From a virus: DNA of 64,000 bases. This document shows, in pieces, positions 39,350 through 48,783 of the stretch. How positions within the stretch are numbered: the stretch's first letter is position 1; each line of letters begins with the position of its first letter. Below the pieces are notes generated by a model. It did no database searches. It saw only the letters and a list, made by a program, of their open reading frames with translations, and was not told the origin of the DNA. The stretch lies in IMG/VR virus record IMGVR_UViG_3300025712_000005, positions 1 through 64,000 of that record, one strand, 5' to 3'. The translations under genes were made by a program, and so were the position numbers.

Positions 39350-41644
39350 CTAACCGCACTTTATTCCGTAATACCGCAGCTGATAGTTCCCGTTGTAATC
39401 CGCCCCGCTAACCACAAGAAACCCTAGCTGTGAAGCCAGCTCACGGGTGCGTTTGTGAAACTCCACCTCAGGAACTTCGCGCTTCCCGTGTTTACTGCAA
39501 ATATAAGCATAATGCTGATACAGCTTTAAACTGTCGGTGCAGCGAAGCTTATTAATCTCCGCGCTCAGCTCTTCTTTTGGCAATGATTTAAGCGCATTGA
39601 GATTGTTGACCGTGACTGCGCCTGACCGGTAAAAGTAATAAATCACGTTATTATTCACCATGGCCATTTCGCGCTGTATCTCTAAATGTGAGTTCGGGAT
39701 TTTATATTCAGACTCTGGCAAAGCCGACGCCGCCCAGTTGATTATTTTTTCTCCCTCTTGCTCGGCAATTTTTCGGCCTAGCTCGAGCACGGGTTTTGTC
39801 GTCGGGTTGTTGAAATGGAAAATCAACCAGCGTCGGGTAAATCCTTCAGAGAAATCTTTGGTAAGCGGGAGATGGTTACTGGCGAACCAATGAGCGCACT
39901 GAGGCTTGATATCTCGGGAGGTGGTTTTCTTGGCCACCGTAATTGTGGAACCATCCACAATCTCTTTGAATCTTTGTGAGTTGACTGAGGCGCTTTCTGA
40001 CAATTCCCCGCAGACGTTGAGCAAAACCGAATTCAAACTGAACAGGCTGTCGGTGTCACTCCACTTGTTCGGGGGCAAGGAGACTTGCTTTTGTTTTGGG
40101 ATGAGGTGACTCAATATTCTGAGTAGCTGGGTTTTGCCTGAGTTCGAACTCCCGTAAAGCAAGAAGGCCTGTTGTAAGTTGTGGGCCTGATTGAATAGGG
40201 TGGCTGCGAACGCTTGCCTCAGGGTTTGGATTATTACGATGCGTTCTTCTTCTGGGTGCTGGCCAAAGCACTCGTTGAGGAAGGCGAGGAATTGTTCTGG
40301 GGGAGGTGGGAAATTTTGGTACTCGAACGGAAAATAATAGTCCATGCCTAAGTCGGGGTTATGCGCTTTTAGCTGCTGGTTGATATCCAGAATGCCGTTG
40401 GCGAAGTTCATGCCCTTCTGATTGAGTATTTTAATTGGCGAGGTTAAGGCGTCTTTAATGGTGCTGATAATAGTATTCAGCGCCGTCGCGTTTCTTAGGG
40501 TGAACTCGCACGGGAAGTATAACTGCAGCAGTCGGATGAGTTTATAGTCGGCGAAGACTTCCCAGCACACGCCGTTGTAATAATATAGGGCCGGTTGGTA
40601 AGCATGGTCTGAATCAAACTTATAATTTCCCTGCAGCTGCAGAATTTCTAACGCTCGAGTGCTGATGTTGGCCACGGTATCGGTGCCGAGGGCTTCGCGC
40701 TGTAATTGCAGTCGCTGGCTTTCCATCTTGCTCATGTTCAGGGACAGGCCTGACTGTTTACTCACAAAACGCTTTAATTGGTCTAATGCGACCTTGTTTA
40801 TGGCAGTAGATAGGGCCATTTGCTCTATTATTAGCTGACAGTTTTCGACCATTTTACCTTCACTTTCTAGCCCTTCTGATAGTTTTTCATAGATAAACGC
40901 TCGTAAATCATCGTAATTACGCTGTTTTAGGCTGAAATTAACGGATATATGGTATTTATCTCTAAAACCGGTGTTTATGCCCTTATCGAAGGTTGGATGT
41001 AGCTGCAGCTTGTATTTGACGCAGAAATACTGAATCGTCTGGTAGAGCATTCTTAGGGTTGAATCCAGCAAGGATGGGGCGTTTTTCTCCTCCAGAATGA
41101 CTTCTAATTCGTTAATGACCTGCAGCAATGTCGGTTGATTAGTGTGATTTAGGGTTAAGTCGAGGGCGAATTCGACAGTCAATGATTGCAGCTGGGCGCT
41201 GAACATGGCCTTTGAGGTTTCTTTTTCCTGCAGTTCGGACGCATGACCTAACGCGGTTAAGTCGGTCGGGAGAATACCTTGCGGGTTTGGGATATACGAC
41301 GCTGAGGTGATTGGAAAATAGGTATTCGTATGCAAGATAACGTCATGATCATTAAATTTCGCTGACGGATGGTCTGTGTTCACTAAGAGGAGGGGATTTT
41401 GACCCCAGTCGACAGCCACAGCGTTTGGTATCTCCACGGTTTGAGGAGATAAGAACTCTAACAGGGCCAACGGCGGTTTTAGCAACACTGCCGCGTCTTT
41501 ATCCCCGTGCTGGTTTTTCCAGACCTCGATTACGGATGGCATGTGGGCCTTTGAAAAGCTGTCTCTTTTGATGGCTGGCAACCGTGATGTTTTGTAAATA
41601 GGTATCAGCGGAATAGGGCTCATGTCGACTAAATGTAAGTACAC
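39350..41644 (-). CDS. SF3 helicase, D5/P4-type replication protein
   Basis: 764 residues. The C-terminal half carries SF3 motifs: Walker A LYGSSNSGKTQLL near 504, Walker B SVLLNVCGELSE near 548, B' DGSTITVAKKTTSRDI near 570, motif C WFASNHLP near 594 and the Arg-finger SEGFTRRWLIF near 605. Such proteins are ring helicases in phage P4, NCLDV and plasmid replication. The N-terminal half shows no clear primase motif. GTG start 41644 follows GGAGGG within the end of the previous gene. Confidence 0.85.
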   Translation of the reverse strand: MYLHLVDMSPIPLIPIYKTSRLPAIKRDSFSKAHMPSVIEVWKNQHGDKDAAVLLKPPLALLEFLSPQTVEIPNAVAVDWGQNPLLLVNTDHPSAKFNDHDVILHTNTYFPITSASYIPNPQGILPTDLTALGHASELQEKETSKAMFSAQLQSLTVEFALDLTLNHTNQPTLLQVINELEVILEEKNAPSLLDSTLRMLYQTIQYFCVKYKLQLHPTFDKGINTGFRDKYHISVNFSLKQRNYDDLRAFIYEKLSEGLESEGKMVENCQLIIEQMALSTAINKVALDQLKRFVSKQSGLSLNMSKMESQRLQLQREALGTDTVANISTRALEILQLQGNYKFDSDHAYQPALYYYNGVCWEVFADYKLIRLLQLYFPCEFTLRNATALNTIISTIKDALTSPIKILNQKGMNFANGILDINQQLKAHNPDLGMDYYFPFEYQNFPPPPEQFLAFLNECFGQHPEEERIVIIQTLRQAFAATLFNQAHNLQQAFLLYGSSNSGKTQLLRILSHLIPKQKQVSLPPNKWSDTDSLFSLNSVLLNVCGELSESASVNSQRFKEIVDGSTITVAKKTTSRDIKPQCAHWFASNHLPLTKDFSEGFTRRWLIFHFNNPTTKPVLELGRKIAEQEGEKIINWAASALPESEYKIPNSHLEIQREMAMVNNNVIYYFYRSGAVTVNNLNALKSLPKEELSAEINKLRCTDSLKLYQHYAYICSKHGKREVPEVEFHKRTRELASQLGFLVVSGADYNGNYQLRYYGIKCG

Positions 41645-41647
41645 GGC

Positions 41648-42124
41648 TTAGCCCTCCGTCTGTAATGTTTCTTGCACTGAATCGATGAACTCGGTCTTTT
41701 GTGTCGGGCTTAGATATCTGTCCATCGAGTCCAGCATAAGCTCTTTGAAGGCTTTGAAGTTGACCACCCCGCTGGAACGTTCTTGGATAACCAGAATCTT
41801 TTCCATGAGAGTAACCATGACTCGAAAAGTACCCATCTTTTCGGTGGTGTCTTCGGCACTTAGCGTTTTCTTAAAGCTTCGCATCTCGTTGTATAGGGTT
41901 AACGTCTCCTGAGATAAATCGATGGATTCTAAATCGTATAGAAAAACTTCTTCGGGGCTAATACCCTCTTTTTCCTCAGGCGCGAATATTTTCTCCAGCA
42001 GCATGAGCGTCTTTGCATCATAAGGGCAGTCGTCTGAGGTCAAGTAAGTGCGGTGACTTTTAGTCATGGCGGCTAGGGTAGAAAGCGTCGTAAAAATTTC
42101 AGGGGTGATTGTGGGATAGTGCAT
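41648..42124 (-). CDS. possible terminase small subunit
   Basis: 158 residues, helical. The end EKMGTFRVMVTLMEKILVIQERSSGVVNFKAF...LSPTQKTEFIDSVQETL resembles proteins encoded beside phage large terminases. Its position next to the large terminase supports TerS, but it is divergent, on the opposite strand, which is unusual. It could also partner the SF3 helicase that follows it. Start box GGAATTGACGATG. Confidence 0.4.
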   Translation of the reverse strand: MHYPTITPEIFTTLSTLAAMTKSHRTYLTSDDCPYDAKTLMLLEKIFAPEEKEGISPEEVFLYDLESIDLSQETLTLYNEMRSFKKTLSAEDTTEKMGTFRVMVTLMEKILVIQERSSGVVNFKAFKELMLDSMDRYLSPTQKTEFIDSVQETLQTEG

Positions 42125-42195
42125 CGTCAATTCCAATGTGGTTTAATAGGGTATAGGCTATCCATGATACCTTTTGACTACAATTAGGCAAGACG
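42125..42195. promoter_or_regulatory. divergent intergenic region early/late
   Basis: 71 bases between the leftward SF3 operon and the rightward structural genes. Contains the imperfect palindrome GGTATAGGCTATCC (42150-42163) and flanking GGTAT/ATACC words, a possible operator. -10-like TATA words exist but no clear full promoter on either strand. Confidence 0.35.
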
Positions 42196-42199
42196 ATGA

Positions 42200-43996
42200 A
42201 TGAGAGTAAACGTGCAAAATACTTATACCGCTGATTTTTGCGACACAGCTTCGCGCCGATATAACCGTGACACAGCCGATATGACCCATGGTCAATGGAT
42301 GTGTAAAAACACGTCACTCAATAAGAAACCCTTTAGTTTCACTCGCTATCCTTTTCAGGAGCAGATTGCCAACGACATGCACCCTAATTTGGACTGCATA
42401 AAACCGTCGCAAGTGGGTCTCACGGAGATTCAAATCCGAAAAGCCCTGACAATCTTAACCAGAACCCCGAACACGTCACTGATTTACACAATGCCTAACG
42501 AGCGAATGTTCAAACGTATTTCTAAGGCGCGTATTCAGCCTTTGATGAACTACGACAAAGCATTTAAGTTAGACAAAGGCGATAATACAAAACAGTCAAT
42601 GGACTTAATGCGTGTTGGCTCTTCGTTCATGTACGTTACCGGTTCTTCAGAAGCAGATGCCACGTCAATCAACGCCGACTATGTGTTTAACGATGAGATT
42701 GATTTGACCGACTCCTCGATGCTGGCGCTATTTAACTCACGTCTTCAGGGTTCCGACCACCGAGTCAGCCAACGTTTCAGCACACCGACCTTTGAAGGGT
42801 TTGGGGTAGATAGGGGTTTTGCACGCTCAGACCAGCATGAATACATGATTAAGTGCGGTGGATGCAATCACCATCAAATACCGTTGTTCACACCGGACTT
42901 TGTTCACGTCGATGGGATGCCGGATATTGATGATTTTATCAATTTGCAAGAATCGTTGGTGGATGCTGGCAAAGTGAGAATTGAAACGGCCTATGTTTTT
43001 TGTGAAAAATGTCGAAAGCCTTTAGACTTATCTGACTACTCCAGTCGAGAATGGGTTGCCAAGTTTCCCAGCCGCACGTTGAATCGAGGTTATCGCGTGC
43101 GGACTTTTTCGAGCCACCGATTAGACCCTGTTTATTGCTTCACCCAGATGTTTAAATATTTGGAGAAGGACAATATCAAGGGCTTTAAAAATACGGTGCT
43201 GGGGGATGCTTACACCAATGCTGATCAGAAGATGACCGAACAGCAAATCGAGTTAGTCCTACTGCAAGATTCTATTCCCGAGCCCGTTCCTGAGGGCCAG
43301 TATTTTCTGGGCGTGGATATCGGTGCCACTTGTTATATCACGGTGGGTGATATCAGAGGGCCGAAGGATGCGGACGTCGTGCTCTTTCAAATCTGCACAG
43401 CTGACGCCTTACCCAATATAGTTAAAGTCCTCGAAGAGAAATACAAATTTCAAAACGGGGGCTTGGATAGATATCCCTACACGCCGACAGTTAATGATAT
43501 TCGAACCGCCAGTAACGGAAAGTTGATGCCTGTTCACTACGGGGGCCGAAAAGTGGTTGCTGAAGTGAAAGACGCTGGCGGCGAGGTTGACTATTTGACG
43601 GTGAACAGAACTTCGATGCTGGATAAGGTGGCCAATGGGGTTCGTAATGCGACGATGCGATTCAGGGGTTTCACGCAGTACAAAGAAACCATTAAGATTC
43701 ACCTTCAAGATATGGTGCGTGAGGAAAAAGAAGAGCAAGAGCCTATTTGGATAAAACTCAACGGCAACGACCACTTTTTTCACTCGCTAGGGTATATGTG
43801 GGCCGCTTATGAATACCGTCAGCTCTTAATTGAGTTAGGTGGTCATAAAAATATGACACTCGGTTTCAGCACACCGAGCGCGGGTTCCGTGGTTTTGGGC
43901 CAACCCGCGCAACAGGATTTCTTTGGCACGTCCACCTTAATCGGGTATGCTCAGACACCTAGCAACGATAAAATAATTCGTAGCAACCGCAAATAA
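42200..43996 (+). CDS. terL: terminase large subunit (GpA-type)
   Basis: 598 residues. Packaging ATPase motifs: Walker A-like KPSQVGLTE near 72, Walker B DYVFNDEIDL near 155, and a nuclease domain beginning FLGVDIGATCYITVGD near 370. Matches the lambda gpA-type family, including FSFTRYPFQEQ at the N-terminus and CGGC / CEKC zinc-like cysteines. The start is uncertain: the start-box ATG is at 42196 in another frame and reads only 12 codons (MNESKRAKYLYR), overlapping the in-frame ATG at 42200. Confidence 0.9.
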   Translation: MRVNVQNTYTADFCDTASRRYNRDTADMTHGQWMCKNTSLNKKPFSFTRYPFQEQIANDMHPNLDCIKPSQVGLTEIQIRKALTILTRTPNTSLIYTMPNERMFKRISKARIQPLMNYDKAFKLDKGDNTKQSMDLMRVGSSFMYVTGSSEADATSINADYVFNDEIDLTDSSMLALFNSRLQGSDHRVSQRFSTPTFEGFGVDRGFARSDQHEYMIKCGGCNHHQIPLFTPDFVHVDGMPDIDDFINLQESLVDAGKVRIETAYVFCEKCRKPLDLSDYSSREWVAKFPSRTLNRGYRVRTFSSHRLDPVYCFTQMFKYLEKDNIKGFKNTVLGDAYTNADQKMTEQQIELVLLQDSIPEPVPEGQYFLGVDIGATCYITVGDIRGPKDADVVLFQICTADALPNIVKVLEEKYKFQNGGLDRYPYTPTVNDIRTASNGKLMPVHYGGRKVVAEVKDAGGEVDYLTVNRTSMLDKVANGVRNATMRFRGFTQYKETIKIHLQDMVREEKEEQEPIWIKLNGNDHFFHSLGYMWAAYEYRQLLIELGGHKNMTLGFSTPSAGSVVLGQPAQQDFFGTSTLIGYAQTPSNDKIIRSNRK

Positions 43997-44010
43997 CTTG
44001 GAAACTGACG

Positions 44011-45459
44011 ATGGCTGAGAATATCATTTCAAAATTTAAACTGTTATTGCCAACACGCACCAAACCCAAGGGCGTTACGCAAACAGGCAGTTATGACGCT
44101 GAGAACCGAACTGAGGTTCTAGGTACCCCAGACTATCGTGAGCACCTTCAAGATTTACAAACAGAACGCGCTGCCAAGAACTCTCAGGAGATAATTCAGC
44201 AGCTGCTTGAATCTGACCCTGATGCTTCCGCTGCGTTGAACGCTTTCTTGACCACCGCTGGAAGTTCGAAACCCTTAATCAAGATTACCGACCCTGATGG
44301 CGCCATCGATAGAGACGGCTATAAAATCTTAAATCAAATTGTGGAATTGCTCGAAACGCGACGCGATTACTCAAAAGGGTTCGTGCATAAGAAAACGCTG
44401 CGTGAACTTTGCGAAGAAATGCGCTACATGATTTTGGCACAAGGCGGTTGTGCCGCTGAAGCTATCTTCGGTGACTTCCTTGAATTAAGCGCGGTGAGGA
44501 TGGTTGAGCTATCGAGTTTGAGATGGCAAGAAAAAGAAGCCGGTACGTTGGTGCCTTATCAAGACCAAGGCGACGGCGACCCTGTTAAGATTGATGTCCC
44601 TACCTTATTCATTGGCTGGTTTAGAAAGCCGTCCAGAACGCCTTACGCTTCGTCTCCGTTTGTCTCTGCAATTAATACGATGGCAGCAAGACAGCAGGTA
44701 ATTAATGATCTATACCGCATATTGCAAATAACCGGTTTCCCGAGAATCACTCTTAAAGTTCTCGAGAGTGTGTTAGTTGAAAATGCGCCGATTGAAATTA
44801 AGAGTGACCCTGTGAAGCTTCGTGCTTATATCACCAACCAGCGTAACGCGATTGGTGCCCAGTTTGCTGCGATAAGACCAGACCAACCGATTGTGCATAC
44901 TGACTCGTTAGAAGTATCGATGCTCAATGAAAAGAATCCGGCCTCAGGCCTCGATGTCTCGAAGATTATTGAAACCCTAAACGCACAAAACCAAGCTGGG
45001 CTTAGAACCATGGCCACGGTATTGGGACGCGGTGAGAGTGGGGTTAACACCGCGACAGTTGAAGCTAACTTGTTCTCAAAGAACGCCGATAGTTTGAACG
45101 AGCCGATTGGTGATGTGTTAAGTAAAATTTTAACAATGGCGCTGAGATTACAAGGCAGTGAGAGCCGCGTTATTTTAACTTTCCCGAATATTGATTTACG
45201 CTCTGAGTTAGAACTTGAAGCGCAATTAAATTTAAAATCCCAGCGGCTCCGTACAGACCTCAGTGACGGTTTAATTAGTGATGACGACTATCACTTAGCA
45301 ATGTACCGAAGAATTCGACCAGATGCTTCTCCAGAGCTTTCAGGCACCGGTTTTGCAAATGCTAAGATGGAAGTTGACGCCGAGAAAGTTTCACCTAATT
45401 CTGACCCTCAAGGACGTTCCGTTTCCAGAGCCTCAGATAAGCAAGCTAAATCTAATTAA
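44011..45459 (+). CDS. portal protein
   Basis: 482 residues, directly after the terminase with a 14-base gap and start box GGAAACTGACGATG. It has the size and alpha/beta pattern of phage portals, with LGRGESGVNTATVEANLFSKN near 345, a region often conserved in portals. The protein forms the ring through which DNA enters the head. The Ser/Lys-rich C-terminus is probably disordered. Identification depends on order and general similarity. Confidence 0.8.
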   Translation: MAENIISKFKLLLPTRTKPKGVTQTGSYDAENRTEVLGTPDYREHLQDLQTERAAKNSQEIIQQLLESDPDASAALNAFLTTAGSSKPLIKITDPDGAIDRDGYKILNQIVELLETRRDYSKGFVHKKTLRELCEEMRYMILAQGGCAAEAIFGDFLELSAVRMVELSSLRWQEKEAGTLVPYQDQGDGDPVKIDVPTLFIGWFRKPSRTPYASSPFVSAINTMAARQQVINDLYRILQITGFPRITLKVLESVLVENAPIEIKSDPVKLRAYITNQRNAIGAQFAAIRPDQPIVHTDSLEVSMLNEKNPASGLDVSKIIETLNAQNQAGLRTMATVLGRGESGVNTATVEANLFSKNADSLNEPIGDVLSKILTMALRLQGSESRVILTFPNIDLRSELELEAQLNLKSQRLRTDLSDGLISDDDYHLAMYRRIRPDASPELSGTGFANAKMEVDAEKVSPNSDPQGRSVSRASDKQAKSN

Positions 45460-45541
45460 CTGAGATACTAGAAATTACTGGTTAGATAAAGTTATAGTAA
45501 TAAAGAAACTCGTTAAGAGTTAAAAAATTTGGAAAATGACG

Positions 45542-46717
45542 ATGGCTAAGAAACTTACACTCACAGAATCATTGCGTGCTGCAATTAGAAAAGCAGCGGG
45601 GGATGACGATATAGATTTTAATCTAATTTCTGCTTATGAAGCGGTAGCCGCGTCTACCCGTCCGATTTCTCAGTCAGCGACTGCCTACGATGGCGCTCAA
45701 ATGACCGAGACCTTTCTAAGAGATATGGAAACGTATCTCGAAACCGAATCAGTCCCTATTCATGTTATGCACAACGGCAGCGTACTTCCTATCGGAAAAA
45801 CGTTCAAAGCGGGTGTGCTTGATGCTGAAGCAGGGCATTACGATTTAAACGCATTATTTTATGTTGAGAGTGATAGCGAACATGCTCGTCAAATCGACTT
45901 AGGCATTATCGATGAAGTTTCAGTGGGTGCCTTACCTAAGCACGCTTATTGTTCTGAGTGTGATTTTGATTATATGGCTCCTGAGAACGAATACAGTTTT
46001 TACTACCGTGAGTGTGACAATGGTCATGCGTTAGGCCAGAACGGAGTGCACCTTCGTTTAACCGGTCTTGAAAAGTGGAAAGAACTTTCGCTTGTTGGAA
46101 AAGGGGCTTCCAACAAACCGAAAATACTTGGCACTGCCAAGCAACGATTGAGTAAAGAGTCTTATGAACAATTGGCCGCGTCGGGTATGTCTCCTGAAGC
46201 GGTTCAAATGTCTTATTTGCTTTGCTCTGCTACCCCCAAAACTAAAGATGAAGGTGTAATCATGGATTTAACAGCATTGAGCGATAAAGCCATTTCTTTG
46301 TCAGCAGAAAAAGCTAAATTGGAAAGTAAATTAGAGATTGTTGAGGCTAACTTAGCGACTTCTGATTCCAAGGTAGCGGAGCTGAATGGCAAAGTGACGG
46401 AGCTACAAACACAATTAGCAGCAACAGATGAGTCGGCTATTAAGCTTGAACTTACTGAAGCGAAAGCTAAGCAAGCGGAATTCGAACCAGTAACAGCGTA
46501 CTTAACTGAACAAGTTAAGATTGCGGCGGTTGCTGCCGGATTAGAACTGAAAGAAGATGCAACGATGCAAGAACAGATTGAAGTACTGAAAAGTGCTCAA
46601 ATCAAACTAGGTGCAATCCCTAGAAACGGTTCTGACATCTTAGCGTCTGGTGGCAAAGAACAGACGGCAGAGTTGTCGGCTACTATTCTTCGCAATTCAG
46701 CATTTTTAACGAAGTAA
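45542..46717 (+). CDS. capsid maturation protease with scaffold-like C-terminus
   Basis: 391 residues. The N-terminal half has a candidate His (IHVMHNGSVLPIG near 75) and Ser (IIDEVSVGALP near 125), then a zinc-like CSECDFDY...ECDNGH. The C-terminal 150 residues are coiled coil (SAEKAKLESKLEIVEANL; VAELNGKVTELQTQL), as in protease-scaffold fusions. ATG 45542 is the box start. An in-frame ATG at 46262 with GAAGGTG upstream could make a separate scaffold of 151 residues. The 82 bases before the gene hold only a weak AACTC/GAGTT hairpin. Confidence 0.75.
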   Translation: MAKKLTLTESLRAAIRKAAGDDDIDFNLISAYEAVAASTRPISQSATAYDGAQMTETFLRDMETYLETESVPIHVMHNGSVLPIGKTFKAGVLDAEAGHYDLNALFYVESDSEHARQIDLGIIDEVSVGALPKHAYCSECDFDYMAPENEYSFYYRECDNGHALGQNGVHLRLTGLEKWKELSLVGKGASNKPKILGTAKQRLSKESYEQLAASGMSPEAVQMSYLLCSATPKTKDEGVIMDLTALSDKAISLSAEKAKLESKLEIVEANLATSDSKVAELNGKVTELQTQLAATDESAIKLELTEAKAKQAEFEPVTAYLTEQVKIAAVAAGLELKEDATMQEQIEVLKSAQIKLGAIPRNGSDILASGGKEQTAELSATILRNSAFLTK

Positions 46718-46733
46718 GTAGGAGTACAATACT

Positions 46734-47129
46734 ATGTATTTTGGACAACTAACACATAAAGGTATTCGTACCGAATCCGCTGCCGCCACTTTCGAGTTAG
46801 ACGCGAGCATCGATGGGTACGATAAAGTCGGTCTCCCAGTTGCTATGAAAGGTAACTTTCTTGTCGGCTTGGCGGGTGATGGCGATGCGATTGTAGGTTA
46901 CCTAGAGTCGTATGAAGAGCGTAAAGCGGATGGCACTAAAACAGGTGCAGTTTCGTGGAATATCTGCGCGGAATGGACTTACACGGGCACAGCTCCAGTT
47001 GTTGGCGGCGGTGTAGTAGGTTCAGCGACAGAAGGTGCTGTTAAAGCGGCAGTCGCCCCAGCAGGTCTAAACGCGTTGGTAACAGCCGTTGACACCACAA
47101 ACAAAATAGTTTCAGTTATCCTTCGATAA
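46734..47129 (+). CDS. head decoration protein
   Basis: 131 residues located between protease/scaffold and major capsid, the standard place for a capsid cement protein. Glycine-rich and beta-like (VGLPVAMKGNFLVGLAGDGDAIVGYLESYEE). SD TAGGAG. Such proteins bind the mature capsid surface and stabilise it. Confidence 0.7.
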   Translation: MYFGQLTHKGIRTESAAATFELDASIDGYDKVGLPVAMKGNFLVGLAGDGDAIVGYLESYEERKADGTKTGAVSWNICAEWTYTGTAPVVGGGVVGSATEGAVKAAVAPAGLNALVTAVDTTNKIVSVILR

Positions 47130-47157
47130 TTGATAACTGAAAATTAGGAGATTGACG

Positions 47158-48363
47158 ATGAGTTTACAATCATTAACAACTATAAAACGCGCCCCTCTTG
47201 CTGTGATTCTTGGCGAGATAGGTTCTGAAAATAAACAAGCCTCTTCAAGTGCTGGTCTTAGCCTTGTCGACAAAGCCAAGTCGTATGGTATTTCTGTAAA
47301 GGACTACTTGGACTTAGCGGTAGATGTCCGCGCCTCTGAAGGCGAAGACAAAGGCAAGTATCTGAAGAACGCAAACGAGCGTATGTCTGGTTACGAGGCG
47401 GCACTAGCTGACTTGAATCTACCAGTACAGAACAACTTCAAGCAAGGCATTGTGCTTCAAGCAGCTGCGGATAGCTTCAGTGCTCGCCCAGGCTCTCGCG
47501 CACTTTTCCCTGAAGTCATTGACTCAATGATGCAGTGGTCTACGAAGCAAGACCAGTTCGAATCAACTGAAGGTTTAGTGTCTCAAACCCGTACGGTTAC
47601 TGGTAACGAAGTTATCACTCAGGCGATTTTTGATGACCAAGGTCAGTTGAATACGAGCCCGATTGCTGAGTTAGCGAACATTCCAGTTCAGACTATCACT
47701 AGTTCTGATCGTAGTGTGAAGTTCTTCAAGCACGGTTCAGCGATTCGTACCTCGTATGAATTTGAACGTCGTGTTTCTTTGGACGTACTGACTCCGTATG
47801 CTAACCGTGTTGCTCGCAACCTAGAGTTAAGCAAAGTGGCTCAAGCGACTCGTCTTCTTATCGAAGGTGATGGTGTTCATTCTGCAGCAACTCCGTTCGC
47901 AGCAAGTGCGCTGAAGAATTGGGACATCACTGGTTCTAAGTCACTTAAAGACAACTATGTTGGTCTTGCTGACTTCCTAGCGCGTCGTGCTAAAGCGGGT
48001 AACCCAGTAGATACCATCATCGGTAACTACGACATGTGGTTAGAGTTGTTCTTAATGTTCTTACCGACTAAGACAACTAACTCTGATGCTGCAGAGCTTC
48101 AGGGCCGTGGTATGCCACGTGTTGGCCTACAGTTAGACTTCTTGCAAGGTGTTAACTTCAAGATTTCAAGCTCAATGCCAGCGGGTCAGCTAATGTGTTA
48201 CAGCGTTGGCGATACTTTGGAAGAGTTGATCGAAAACGGTTCTGTTCTGTCTGAGTCTGAGACAGCTATCAAGAATCAGTCAATCACGTATATCAAAACA
48301 ATGAACATGGGTTACCGTTTAGTTTACGGCGACACTCGTACTTTGTTAGACCTTACGGCGTAA
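47158..48363 (+). CDS. major capsid protein (HK97 fold)
   Basis: 401 residues. Order, length and features such as FKHGSAIRTSYEFERRVSLDVL (spine-like) and the N-terminal 100-residue charged part (likely delta domain, removed by the protease) fit an HK97-fold capsid. Start box GGAGATTGACGATG; codon choice appears more uniform than in neighbours, as for highly expressed genes. Followed at once by a GC hairpin. Confidence 0.85.
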   Translation: MSLQSLTTIKRAPLAVILGEIGSENKQASSSAGLSLVDKAKSYGISVKDYLDLAVDVRASEGEDKGKYLKNANERMSGYEAALADLNLPVQNNFKQGIVLQAAADSFSARPGSRALFPEVIDSMMQWSTKQDQFESTEGLVSQTRTVTGNEVITQAIFDDQGQLNTSPIAELANIPVQTITSSDRSVKFFKHGSAIRTSYEFERRVSLDVLTPYANRVARNLELSKVAQATRLLIEGDGVHSAATPFAASALKNWDITGSKSLKDNYVGLADFLARRAKAGNPVDTIIGNYDMWLELFLMFLPTKTTNSDAAELQGRGMPRVGLQLDFLQGVNFKISSSMPAGQLMCYSVGDTLEELIENGSVLSESETAIKNQSITYIKTMNMGYRLVYGDTRTLLDLTA

Positions 48364-48369
48364 TTGATT

Positions 48370-48388
48370 GGGGGCTTCTGCCCCCTTT
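48370..48388 (+). terminator. GC hairpin after the major capsid gene
   Basis: Stem GGGGGC-TTCT-GCCCCC followed by TTT. The U-run is short, so it may be a weak terminator or an mRNA-stabilising end. The arms resemble the leftward palindromes but the loop differs. Confidence 0.5.
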
Positions 48389-48406
48389 AAACTTTGGGAA
48401 AAGAAA

Positions 48407-48766
48407 ATGTCAAAAATACTAGTAAAAGTAAAAGGCAAATTTACTTGCCTTGTAGAGAACGACTTTGTACCGGCTTTTCGTCCAGCGGTAGTTGCCGACT
48501 GTAACAAGTACAAGCAACTTGTAGATGAAGGTAAGTTAAAGCCTTTAGCAGAGTTGAAAGACGAAGCCACTGACCAAGATTTTGTCGACTTCATTGCCAG
48601 CCATGACGGTGACGTTGAAACGGCGACTGAAAACTTCTTAGCGAAGTTTGGTATCGACGCAAGCGATGACCCTGAAGCGGATGCGATGGCGAAAGATATT
48701 GCCGACGCTGAAGCCAAAGCGGAAGCTGAAAAAGCACTGGCTAAAAAGCCCGTGGCTAAAAAGTAA
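48407..48766 (+). CDS. small acidic protein after capsid gene
   Basis: 119 residues from ATG 48407 (GGGAAAAG upstream). The first half looks folded; the second is Ala/Glu/Lys-rich and helical, ending KKPVAKK. Probably a head or connector accessory protein by position; family unknown. Confidence 0.65.
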   Translation: MSKILVKVKGKFTCLVENDFVPAFRPAVVADCNKYKQLVDEGKLKPLAELKDEATDQDFVDFIASHDGDVETATENFLAKFGIDASDDPEADAMAKDIADAEAKAEAEKALAKKPVAKK

Positions 48767-48783
48767 TTTAAAGGACAACAGCA

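Noticed and set aside
1-42124. TTG or GTG starts upstream of the box ATG (proteins beginning MTM..., MPPLRKLTM...)
   Set aside because: These come from reading the start box or the palindrome as codons. The SD-to-ATG spacing of the box supports the box ATG as the real start.
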